Shown here one piece after another: positions 35,415-45,869 of a stretch of 64,000 nt of DNA. A program made the translations under genes and the position numbers. Position 1 is the first letter of the stretch. Each line of letters opens with the position of its first letter. The DNA is taken from contig NC_090116.1 of the NCBI RefSeq assembly GCF_023973825.1, positions 372,001 to 436,000 of the forward strand, written 5' to 3'. Under the pieces are notes generated by a model that saw only the letters and a program-made list of their open reading frames with translations, searched no databases and had not been told where the DNA came from. This DNA comes from Plasmodium brasilianum. Taxonomy: Eukaryota > Apicomplexa > Aconoidasida > Haemosporida > Plasmodiidae.

Positions 35415-38400
35415 TTATGTAATTTTTTGAAATAAAGAATTTAAAATAAATTTCAATGGTTTTTTTGTTAAATCCAAACAGAAACCTTTATTTTTGTCAT
35501 AACTATGCTTTATAACGTAATATGATATAATATTTTTTATATCCTTGTGCGACTTGAGCTTTTCGACGTCCTTGAAATTGTCGTTTGATATAACACATCC
35601 TTCTGTGGGGTTAAAAAAAAAAAAAAAAAAAAAAGCAGTGAAACTATGGAAAAGGGTAAAAAATATGTAGGAGTTGTAAAAGTAGGGAGCATGCATATTG
35701 GAAGCGCATAAATATGATATGCATAAAATGCGAGGAAAATAATTGGAGGGTAGACAAACAGGGAAATGCAAGTTCGTTGAGTGCGGCAAACAGCCATAAT
35801 AAGCTGCTGACCGAAGGTGTGCTTTTTTTCCTCTCCATTTTTTAAAAATTTACTCAACTTTGCAGCATATAAATGAAGTTTCGCATATTCTGCACCAGAA
35901 ACGTACTAAGTGTGCACCGTTACTTTTATTATTTTTTCAATTTTTTCAATTTTGACAATTTTGCCAATTTTGACAATTTTGCCAGTTTTTTATTTTTTCA
36001 GTTTTCTGCTTTTTCTGCTTTTTCTGCTTTTTCTTCTTTTTCTACTCTTTCAATTTTTCCAATTTTTTTTTTAATTTTTTTTTTTATCTTTCCCACTTTG
36101 TTCATGCACTTACTTCTGTGCGCCGCGACCTCTAAAATGAGGACATCGTCGTAGGTCCTCCTGCGAACGATGTTCCCCTTACGACTGTGGTAAAACTTCT
36201 CGTTGCTTATTAGTACAACATTTAACTTTATTAAGTTTTCAAGATAGGAATAATTGAACAGCTTTTTATTTCCTAAAAAGAATTCATCCCCTTTTTGAGT
36301 CACAGAATTTAAGACTATTAAAATATCTTCTGCATTTTTTTTTTTAAAAAATAAATATATTTCTTGTAACAAATAGCAGTCATATACTACTGTTGCATTG
36401 TCATTACAACTAAATGAATTGGACAAAATTGTACTATTATTTATTACTCTGGCACAAACATTTGCCCCGTCGATTATAATACTTCTAAACTTAAAACCTT
36501 CCATGGGTATTATATCAAACCCATCACGAATACGAATTAGATAAGAATAACAGTAATTATAAAAATCTTTTTTAGTATTATTATAACCATAAAAAAAATT
36601 TACTTTATTCATGTCTTTTATATTAAAACTTGATAAGCCACCACTACTTAGCAATGAAGTAATATTTAATATCTCCTTCGGTATACATATAGATTTCCCC
36701 TTCTCCGAAAAATAATTATCAACCATTGGGTTCTCTTTTTTTGTATTTGCTACGTCACAATTCAACATTCCTACTTTTTTACTCACCTCAACGGTGCCAA
36801 GATGGGCGGACTTGGGAGAGTCCAAATCATTTGTTGAACAGTATGCATTGACAATTCGGCTAATGGCAGAGTCTGATGTCGTTCTTATTATAGCACTTCT
36901 TTTCCAGCCTCTGTATCTCTCATCATCACGATTACACGTTTTGCCATAACTTTCCATTTTACCATGATTGACCATTTTACCAAGACTGCCCATTTTACCA
37001 TTATTGTCCATTCTATCATTATTGCCCATTTTACCATTACTGTCCATTCTATCATTATTGCCCATTTTACCATTACTGTCCATTCTATCATTATTGCCCA
37101 TTTTACCATTACTGTCCATTCTATCATTATTGCCCATTTTACCATTACTGTCCATTCTATCATTACTGTCCATTCTATCATTATTGCCCATTCTATCATT
37201 ACTGCCCATTTCATCAGACGAACTCAAATGAAGCCTATCTTTCAGCAACAAAGCCTTATATGGTTGTTCTTTGTACAGAATGTCATAACACATTTTTCTA
37301 TCCTTCTTTATATAATCTTCATTATTTATAAAAATGGTCTCTTCTGTTCTCAGTTCATTCATTATCTCAAAATTCTTTTGTTCTAAAGAAAGCCTATCAT
37401 CACTGTTGTTATGATAATTACTTATGTTATATCTTACTCTCCCTGTTTCTTCGAAAACATTCGTTCCTTTACTTTTTTCACTCACACAACAATCTTCTCT
37501 TTTTGATTCATCCTTCTTTTTATAGTACCACTGTTTGGCTTCGCAACTTTTTACTCCTCCCTTTTTCCGTCCACCACTGTATAATAACAAATGGTCATTG
37601 TCTTTTCCGCATCTCCTACTATTAAGGCCACTAGTACAGCTACAATTAAGACCATTAGTACGGACACATGTATGGGCACTATTCCTATCACCGTCATTAT
37701 CATTGTTTAATTTACTATCATCCCTTTTGTTGATGTTCTTATGATCATCTCTTGCTTCAGCTGCAGTACCCCCATGGGTATCCTTCGCAGTACCTACCAC
37801 TGTTCTACAGCCACTATTATCTGCGTATATGTCCAGGCCTTCAAACAAAATATTGTCATCGTTTTTGTAAAAGCCACAAGAAAAGTTCATATCAAATTCT
37901 ACGGAATAATATTTCATTTTCATTTTTTTAAAATTTAAATATAGAGTATTACTATCCCCTTGTAAAAATTTATAATCTAAAACATCGCACAACGTATGAA
38001 CGACATCATCTACTCCTTTCTCCATTCTTTCGTTGGTATTATTATTACCGCTACGACTACTACTATGACTACGACTATTCATCTTCTTATCCTTCTCTAT
38101 GTCCTCATTGTGCAAACTAAAGAGCTCGTCTATTAAGCATATCAGATCCTTATAAATCTCGTAAAAGTTTACATCAATTTCAAAATTATCAATATTATTA
38201 TAAAAATATAATTCATAGTATAACATCACAACGTTATACATATTTTTGTTAAATAAAGTAGTATACTTATTTCCAATTTTTTTCCAGGATTTTTTTTTTT
38301 TTACTTTTGATAAACTTCCATATATTAATTTAATGTCTGATGGAAATACTACATTCTTCACCTCCTTCTTGTTTATTCCACCCTCTTCTTTTCGAACCCC

Positions 38401-38469
38401 CTCATGTCGTTGTTGTTGCTTCGGCTGCTGCTGCTGTTGTTCATCATCTTCTTTTTTGATGCCACTCAT
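35415..38469 (-). CDS. NYN-domain (PIN-like ribonuclease) protein, two exons
   Basis: Exons 36114-38469 and 35415-35602 join in the middle of the catalytic domain (LEVAAHR|K-GCVISNDNFKD), giving 847 residues. The donor GTAAGT and acceptor CCACAG are clean, and the join restores the NYN/Zc3h12a-type fold. The four acidic sites expected of PIN-like nucleases are visible: D667 (IIIDGANVC), D774/D775 (RRRTYDDVLIL) and D793 (ISNDNF). The family cleaves structured RNA, for example Regnase-1. A cytoplasmic or nuclear RNA-decay role is therefore likely but inferred. The first 600 residues are low complexity with a Met/Asn/Asp tandem repeat (about residues 420-500) and carry no zinc finger I can see. 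Without splicing, the frame would end in a spurious Lys/Glu tail. Confidence 0.88.
36960..37210 (-). repeat. 36-bp coding repeat (DRMDSNGKMGNN) in the NYN protein
   Basis: Six to seven 12-residue units, degenerating toward the C-terminal side of the array into (S/N)(L/H/Y)GKM variants. It lies far from the catalytic domain. Confidence 0.9.
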
Positions 38470-39999
38470 TTTGATTAAATTTTGTTCACTTGACCCCTTT
38501 GGTTTTGTTCTTACCCTCTCTTACACTTCTCTTAACGCTGTTCCGTTTCCCCCCTTTTTTTTTTTTTTTTTTTCTGTCAAATTAGCAGCCCATTCCACTT
38601 TTTTACTTTATTTTTCGCATCCTATATTATTCCCTTTATTTCTTGAAATTTTACCCACATTTCAAAAATATATACATATATTTATACAAATATTTAAAAA
38701 AATATTTATATATCCATGTATACATCCATGTATACATCCATATATACATACATTTTTATATATACATATTATACATATATATATACATATTATACATATA
38801 TATATACATATTATACATATATATATACATATTATACATATATATATATATATAAATATATATATACATACACTTTTATATATACATATTATACATATAT
38901 ATGTTTTTTTTTTTATTAATTCGGTTTTACTATTTTCACGTTTATACTTACATTTAATATCATACTGCTCTTTTCCATCCTCTTTTATTATTTTTTTTCT
39001 CCTGCTTCAAATTTGCACTGCCATCAATTGCAGTTTTATAATTCGTAATTTCAACTACATAATTTTTGTAGCATTGTTTTTACACTGTTCCTCCTAAAAT
39101 TTTGTTTTTCTTTGCTTTATCAGGTTTATATGTTTACCTGTTTATATGTTTACCTGTTTATGTGTTTACCTGTTTATGTGTTTACCTGTTTATGTGTTTA
39201 CCTGTTTATGTGTTTACCTGTTTATGTATTTACCTGTTTATATGTTTACCTGTTTATATACTTACCTGTTTATATACATACCTGTTTATATGTTTACCCG
39301 TTTATATGTTTATCTATTTGTCTGTTTATTTATATATTTGTTTTTACATTTATTTATTTATATATTTATTTATATATTTATTTGTATATTTATTTGTATA
39401 TTTATTTGTATATTTATTTGTATATATATATGTTTTTTTTTTTTTCTGGTATTTGCAATATTAGTAATTAATTCATTCATCATTTCCATCTTTCGTCAGC
39501 ATTTTTAATAGAATAAATTCTTTATCTTTTTTCCTTTAGTTTTCATAATCATTTCATTTCTGCTTCTTATTTATGGGGGATTATGCTTGAACCTATTATT
39601 TTGCTTCATTTTGCTTTATTTTATTTATTTTTTTTTTTTATCTTCAAATAGCTTTTCCCCCGCAACGTCTTATTTTTCATCCTAAATTAAAAAATTTTTT
39701 CCTCTTCATTTTTGGTTATATAATTTTAATTTCACTTAATGTTAATTATACTTGTTGCTTATTCTTTTTATTTTTGATGTTCTCCCACCTATTTTTATTA
39801 AAAACATTGTATGTGTCTTTCTGTTGCACAATCATTTATCTTCTTTTCCCTCATTTCATTTTTTGCACTCTTGAGTTCAGACTTGTTCTCTTTTTACCAT
39901 GTATATTATCTTTCAATTTTTTAGTGCCATTTTGAGTTAATGGAACATTTTATTTTTTTTTTATTTTTTTTGGAATCTTTTATTTAATTCTTCTGTTTC
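38470..39999. other. Divergent intergenic region, part 1 (repeats only)
   Basis: Promoter side of the NYN gene. It contains TATACATATTATACATATAT arrays (38740-38910), a 16-bp minisatellite (listed) and T-rich sequence. No credible gene. Confidence 0.6.
39122..39335. repeat. 16-bp minisatellite (TTTATATGTTTACCTG)
   Basis: About 13 copies with T/G and A/T variants, passing into TTTA/TTTGTATA repeats up to about 39430. Period 16 keeps three frames open and gives Tyr/Leu/Cys/Val shadow ORFs of about 120 codons. Confidence 0.92.
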
Positions 40000-40010
40000 A
40001 TCATTTTTAT

Positions 40011-40422
40011 ATGGAAAAAATGTTCGTTTTATTTCATATGCAAGTAACAATTCAATTCATTTTTTTTTTTTTTTTTTTTTTTTTCTCATTTATTCAAACT
40101 TTTTCCTTAAAGGTGTGTGCGATTTACGTCTTTTTTGCTTAATTCCTTATTTTATCAGAAAAGAATACAAAGAAAAAAAATAATTTTGGAACAGGGCGAA
40201 AACCATTCCTTTAGGGTAGACCCATGAAGCTATTTTGAGCAGCTGCAGTTCTGTTCAGTCGAGTTATTACGAATGAAATACATAGATATAAATCAATAAA
40301 TAGATACATGTAAATGTATGTACGTATGTGCGTATAATACGACCGCGTTTTTCTCTTTAAAGTGTGAGTCCTCGGGAACGCATTATTTTCAGCCCGTCCC
40401 TCCTTTCCTGGCTTTGTTATAA
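40011..40422 (+). CDS. Possible small spliced gene (tentative)
   Basis: Tentative model: 40011-40043, 40113-40127, 40159-40215 and 40363-40422, giving 54 residues with continuous phase 0. Exon 3 reads RIQRKKIILEQGENHSFR and exon 4, after a TTTTTCTCTTTAAAG tract, CESSGTHYFQPVPPFLALL and a TAA. These two are GC-rich islands in very AT-rich DNA and look coding. The first two exons are weak. I do not recognise the product. Against it, the intervening segment 40216-40275 is also GC-rich and pairs with exon 3 (GAACAG 40190-40195 with CTGTTC 40250-40255), which would suit a structured RNA. Confidence 0.27.
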
Positions 40423-41500
40423 TAAAAATTTAAAACATTTATTTTGCTATCAGTGTGTTTAATTTAATTTTTCCTTGTATATATATATATATATACTCAT
40501 AACTGCCTTTCTGTTGCAGTACTTATATAACTATTGCGAACAAAAATCGTTTTTATAATATCATATTTCGTTACAGTTTATCATCGCGAATGTTTTTATT
40601 CCACTAAAAAATTAAAATATTTTATTTTTTTCTTAACACTTTTTGATATTCCATGTTTTCTTTTACTACTCATTATGAATTCTTATAATTGTTTAATTAT
40701 TAATGTAGGCGCAATAACAATTAATTTTTTGAAACAAAAAAAAAAAAAAAAAAAAAAAAAAAACATGTTAAGGAAAGGCCTTTATACACATCTTTCACCG
40801 TTACACATAATATATGCTTGTAACATACCTGATGAGAAATACTCTAAAAAAAAAGTTCAATTCAACATGGTTTTGTTGTAACATCTTTTTTTATTTTTAT
40901 ATAAAACTATGTCAGTCCTTTTTAAAAAACTTATTTTTTCAGAGCATAATTTGTTTTTGTTTTTTTTCTTTAAAAGATGATGCAGTGCTTAACTCACCGA
41001 ACCGACTCCTTTCTTGATTGATAGTATCCTTAATTGGACAAAAATAAATTATATAAATCGATCATTAACATTTAGAAATTATTGTTTGTACAAAAATATA
41101 AGTACGATATTTCAATTATGCAAATGCTTTCTTAAGTTGTATTTTTGACTTACTGTTACTTTGTAAAATGTACACACTTTACAATAACTTGAAGTGGCAA
41201 TAATACATTCAAGTATTACGAAGACATTTCGAAAACTAAGAAACACACAAAAAAAAAAAAAAAAAAAAAAAATTATGACTGTACATATTTTTAAGGAAAA
41301 ATTGCCTTAATCTTATTGGCCACTTTTATTTCTCCTGTACAGGTCATAAAAAAATAATAAATATGTAATAATAGTAACCTCTATAAAATTATTTTACATA
41401 ATAAAATGTAAATACAACTGTTGATACATTTATGTGAGGAAATGCATATATTTAAGTAGCTCTGGTAAATAGAAAATAAAAAAAAAAAAAGAAGAAAAAC

Positions 41501-41703
41501 ATGATACAGTTAAAGGAGGGTAATATTCCTAAAGGGAATTTCGATAACTTCTTCATAACCAAATGAGGAAACTGTTATAAGTATACACCCATACATACAC
41601 ATGAACATATGTATAGAAATATATACACATATATATATATATATGTACATGCTACGGGAACAAAAAAAGAAAGGAACTATTAATTACAGGAAAGCTACCT
41701 TGT

Positions 41704-41738
<35 letters not shown>

Positions 41739-42499
41739 ATTAGTTTCATTTAAAAAACAAGAGTACAAATATATGGAGAAATGTCACAAGTACATTAGAA
41801 CATCTTTTAATACGGAAAAAGGTTAGAACTTGTTTTAAACAAGGTATGAAATTGAGAGGAACATAGTTACATATTTTGATATTCATGTGTATTCAGCTAT
41901 AATAATAATAGTAATGTACAAAAATGGCTTTTCAATAAATGCATAATTAAGGAAGAAAATGCTATACTGGCAATTTTACTTTTTCTTTTTAATTTTCTTT
42001 TATTTTGCACATACACATGTAAATATATATGTATGCCTGTACGTGAAAATTATAGCACCTACAAGTATTTACCCTTGTTTGTATTCTTTAAAACATCATT
42101 GATGCTTATAAGAAGCTTTGGATTGGGCTTTTACGCTGTGTGCATTATATTAATATAAAAACATTCCATTTTCTATTTTTTTTTTTATTTAGCACTTCCA
42201 TGCTCAAGTTCACATTAATTTCCTTTCACGTTCTAAACATAAAACGTAGATGCGCTTAATTTTTTTTTATTTTTTTTCTTGGAAAAATTAAAATTTTATA
42301 TATAATATGTGAATAATGAAGCTTCATGTTGGAAAATACGATTATTTTACTTATAAACGTGGTTAAATACAACATAAAATTGTTAAGAAAATTATTTTAC
42401 ACTTTTAAATTTAGGAGACCTTCATATATAATATTTAAGGAGCAAGCACATAGGGACGAAGCAAAAGTAGAAGAAAAAGAAAAAGAACACTTCCAATAA
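41501..42499 (+). CDS. Possible small five-exon gene (tentative)
   Basis: Segments 41501-41519, 41744-41821, 42116-42137, 42193-42245 and 42415-42431 join in continuous phase from ATG to TAA, giving 62 residues (MIQLKEVSFKKQEYKYMEKC at the start, a hydrophobic stretch ALDWAFTLTSMLKFTLI later). A second phase set uses nearly the same segments without an identified start and runs on through the last exon to 42499, ending RPSYIIFKEQAHRDEAKVEE and EKEHFQ, which also looks coding. Pyrimidine tracts before 41744 and 42193 support real introns. Only one reading can be right. I cannot name a function. Confidence 0.3.
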
Positions 42500-42559
42500 C
42501 GCATAGAGGGGTATGTTATAAAAAAGGAAAGTAATAAATAGTTAGTTTTTTTCATAAAT

Positions 42560-42780
42560 GAAAAAAAGAAAAAAGAAAGAAAGAAAGAAAGAAAGAACGA
42601 AAGAACGAAAGGAAAAACAAACGAACGAACGGAAAAACAAACGAACGAACGGAAAAACAAACGAACGAACGGAAAAACAAACGAACGAACGGAAAAACAA
42701 ACGAACGAACGGAAAAACAAACGAACGAACGGAAAAACAAACGAACGAACGGAAAAACAAGCGAACGAACGGAGGAAAGA
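42560..42780 (+). repeat. 20-bp minisatellite (GGAAAAACAAACGAACGAAC) abutting a start codon
   Basis: Eight near-perfect copies preceded by an AAAGAAAG tract. It ends a few bases before ATG 42783. The frame stays open through the array, so it could be 5' UTR or an Arg/Lys/Thr/Asn-rich N-terminus starting at 42558. I prefer UTR. Confidence 0.93.
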
Positions 42781-42782
42781 AA

Positions 42783-43202
42783 ATGTTTGAAGTTATAATA
42801 AATCATTTTATGTTAAATTTCAAAAGAAATTATCGTCATTATTCGAGAAAAAAAAATATAAACAGTATAAATAGGAAAATAAACGATCCATATAGTGATC
42901 TGTACAAAATGAATTTTTATGGCAATAACTTTAAAAGACTGCCAAATAAAAAAACCAAATCAAAAGAATATGAAATAATTAGAACGTCAAGTAATACCTT
43001 TACCTATTCTTCCCCATATCCCCCCAATATTAATTATACCTTGAAACCATTTCCCGATTCAGCTAAAAATTTTTATTATGAAAATAGACCTTACTTAATG
43101 AAATACAAAAACGTCCAATACATTCCAATTAAAAGGATGGCATATAAAAATGCATCTAAAAAAACAAACTGGGAAACATATTATATGAGGATAGAAAAAT
43201 AA
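42783..43202 (+). CDS. Small basic protein, function unknown (possibly organellar)
   Basis: 139 residues from ATG 42783. The start MFEVIINHFMLNFKRNYRHY followed by SRKKN is basic, amphipathic and lacks acidic residues apart from Glu3, which is compatible with a mitochondrial presequence. The rest is Tyr/Asn/Pro/Lys-rich with a likely conserved end (YLMKYKNVQYIPIKRMAYKN and TNWETYYMRIEK). I do not recognise a family. The in-frame upstream ATG at 42558 would add 75 residues encoded by the minisatellite; the downstream ATG is favoured because the added part is pure repeat. Confidence 0.65.
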   Translation: MFEVIINHFMLNFKRNYRHYSRKKNINSINRKINDPYSDLYKMNFYGNNFKRLPNKKTKSKEYEIIRTSSNTFTYSSPYPPNINYTLKPFPDSAKNFYYENRPYLMKYKNVQYIPIKRMAYKNASKKTNWETYYMRIEK

Positions 43203-44275
43203 AACACCACGACATATGTATATATATGTGTACATGTATACATTTATGCGGCTGTGTGTATGTGTACATGAATGAGTATGGGTAAGCGTACATGTAGAAA
43301 TGCTTGTTCATATAGTCTACTTATATTTCTCTGCATACTTATAATAAATATGTGTAAAAATAAAAAGTATTTGCCAATTATTAAAATAACACCAGAAAAT
43401 TTTAATTAACCATCCTCAGTTTAATAAATATATCTTATGTATTACAAATCTTTTACCGCATAGGGATTAAGAATTCAGTAACAGGTTTGACAGTTTTACC
43501 TACACCTACCATATATACATACATATATAATACATATATAATACATACATACATATATAATACATACATACATATTTACATAACATTAGCACATTTTTAT
43601 TTTCATCGTGTAAGAATTATTCAGAGAATATCTTTTCCTTTTTTTTCTCATTTTTTGAATTGTAAGTCTCTGCTCAAAGTGTTGTATATAAGATTTTAAA
43701 TAATCTAAATTTCATATACTCAAAAAAAAAAAAAATAAAATAATGAAATGTGCATATATCATTACCAAGATAAATATGCATATGTCATTTAAACGCCACA
43801 ATTATATTTTTTTTTTTTGTATTCTTTTTATTTCTGAATTTTATTTGTATGCTTTATATCTATGTTTTATATACATGTTTTATATACATGTTTTATGTAC
43901 ATGTTTTGTATACATGTTTTATGTACATGTTTTATGTACATGTTTTGTATACATGTTATATATCTTTTTTTTATTTTTTTATTTTTAATAATAATAATTT
44001 AATGCTTTCAATTTTTTATTTTCCATTTGGTACATTCTTGTGAAATTCTAAATTTTTCCTCTTTTTTTTTTTTTTTTTTTTTTGTTTATAATCTCCATAC
44101 ATTTTTAAGCATTCTTGCGAATATTGCACTTTTTAATAATCATCTTTATACATATATAATTTATATATATATATATCTTCTCCTTTTTAGCATTCCATGT
44201 TCACAGCTAAAAACTATCCTTTTTTTGCCTTTTAATTTTTAATTTTTTTTTTTTTTGTTGTTCAATATAATTAAA
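43203..44275. other. Intergenic region between two tandem plus-strand genes
   Basis: About 1.1 kb. It contains CATACATACATATATAATA repeats (43510-43580), a TTTTATGTACATG array (43860-43955) and poly-T. No gene seen. Confidence 0.65.
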
Positions 44276-45811
44276 ATGAACATAGAAGACAAATACAAGT
44301 TCATTAAAGAAAAATACAAAGAGATAAAAAAACAAAATGGTAACAACATTTAGGATGTTTTGTCTTACAGAATATTGCATTGCGCTGTGTTGTATTGCAC
44401 TTTATTTTATTACATTGTACTATAATATATTATTAATATTTTTTATTTCAACCAAACATTTTCCCAATTTTCTATTTATGCCGATGTAGACATTCTTAAA
44501 AAAGCCATAGTGGAATATAAAAAGGACATTAAGCATTTAGAAAAAAATAATGACGAACAGAAGAATAAAATTAATATAATACTAGATAAGAATAATAATT
44601 TATTGAATGACAACAATGAACTTTCAGATAAAATAGTACATTTAACGAACTTGTTGGAAGAGCAAGTATGGGAAGAAATTAATATAAAGCAAAAAAGCTG
44701 GATTTTTTTTTTTCTTTTTTTTTCTCATTTCTATCCGTAAATGCTATAACGTATAAGTATAGTTGACCTTAAGGAATGTATTAAAGCAATACTATTTTGT
44801 ATTTTGTATTTTGTATTTTTTTTTTTTTTTTTCTTGTCCTTTTTGTGTAGAAAAAAAGTAACTCAGGATGGAGAAATTTGATGTTATTAACAAAAAGCTC
44901 GAGAGAAAATGTTCAGGATTCAGTAGCATTTGAGGAGCTCGGAATTAAGATAAAGGAAAATGGTACATGTAAAAAAGCGTATGCATACATACATATATAT
45001 ATTTATATATCTGACTTTCCGTGGGCATACATTTGAGTGCATTTATTTGCTTCATTTTACAAATTAATTATAAGAAATATGTACCTAAGACGACACCTTA
45101 TTAACGAGTTTTTCTTCCTGCCCTTTGTTCAGAAACTTTGCACAAGGAAATTGATGATTTACAGAACCAGAAGGATAAATTAGAAAAGGAGCTAGAGTTA
45201 TTTAAGAACAATCACAAGGAAAAACTAAGCGTTAAATAAATAAATATATATATGTATATATACATATATATACTTTTATATATTATTTTGCTTCACATGT
45301 TATTACGTTAATTTTACGTTTACATATTGAATATATTTCTACGCTTCAATTATTTATGAATACATGTACATATGCAATTATATATACGTGCAATTATATA
45401 TACGTGCAATTATATATACGTGTGTATATATAAACATGCGTAAAGTAAATTTATCTTATTGCCATGCTTCACGTCGTTGTATTGCTGCACCACAGGACAG
45501 AGAAAGAACGATCGAAAACTTGAACGACATAATTAGCAGCTCTAATAAGAATAGGATTAAGATGGAAAGCGAGAATGATGAAATAAAGAAACAAATAGAA
45601 ATAAATAAAATACATTTTAACGAAATTATAGAAAAAAAAAATACACACATAATTAAAATTGAACAAGTCTGTAAAACGTTAAAAAATAAGTATTACCCAA
45701 GGTACAAAGTTAATTTTAATCAAATCCCCTTCTGTGAAAAGTACGATCACAGGGGTTACTACATACAGGTAACGTCCATGTGTGTATGAGTGTGTAATTG
45801 TGGGCATGTGC

Positions 45812-45869
<58 letters not shown>

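Noticed and set aside
38246..39097. 283-codon plus-strand ORF opposite the NYN gene start
   Set aside because: It combines antisense of the NYN N-terminus with Tyr/Ile/His repeats from TATACATA arrays; no real domain.
39102..39508. Three overlapping 120-codon membrane-protein-like ORFs
   Set aside because: Generated by the 16-bp minisatellite; hydrophobicity follows from T-richness.
40534..41017. Plus-strand ORFs of 115 and 67 codons with hydrophobic segments
   Set aside because: They include a poly-Lys stretch from a poly-A run and splice-like but unconnected pieces; I could not build a phase-consistent gene, though a short exon (DDAVLNSPNRLLS) near 40978-41017 remains possible.
42397..42806. 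Minus-strand Phe/Arg/Ser-rich ORFs
   Set aside because: Reverse complement of the 20-bp minisatellite; frames open only because of the repeat.
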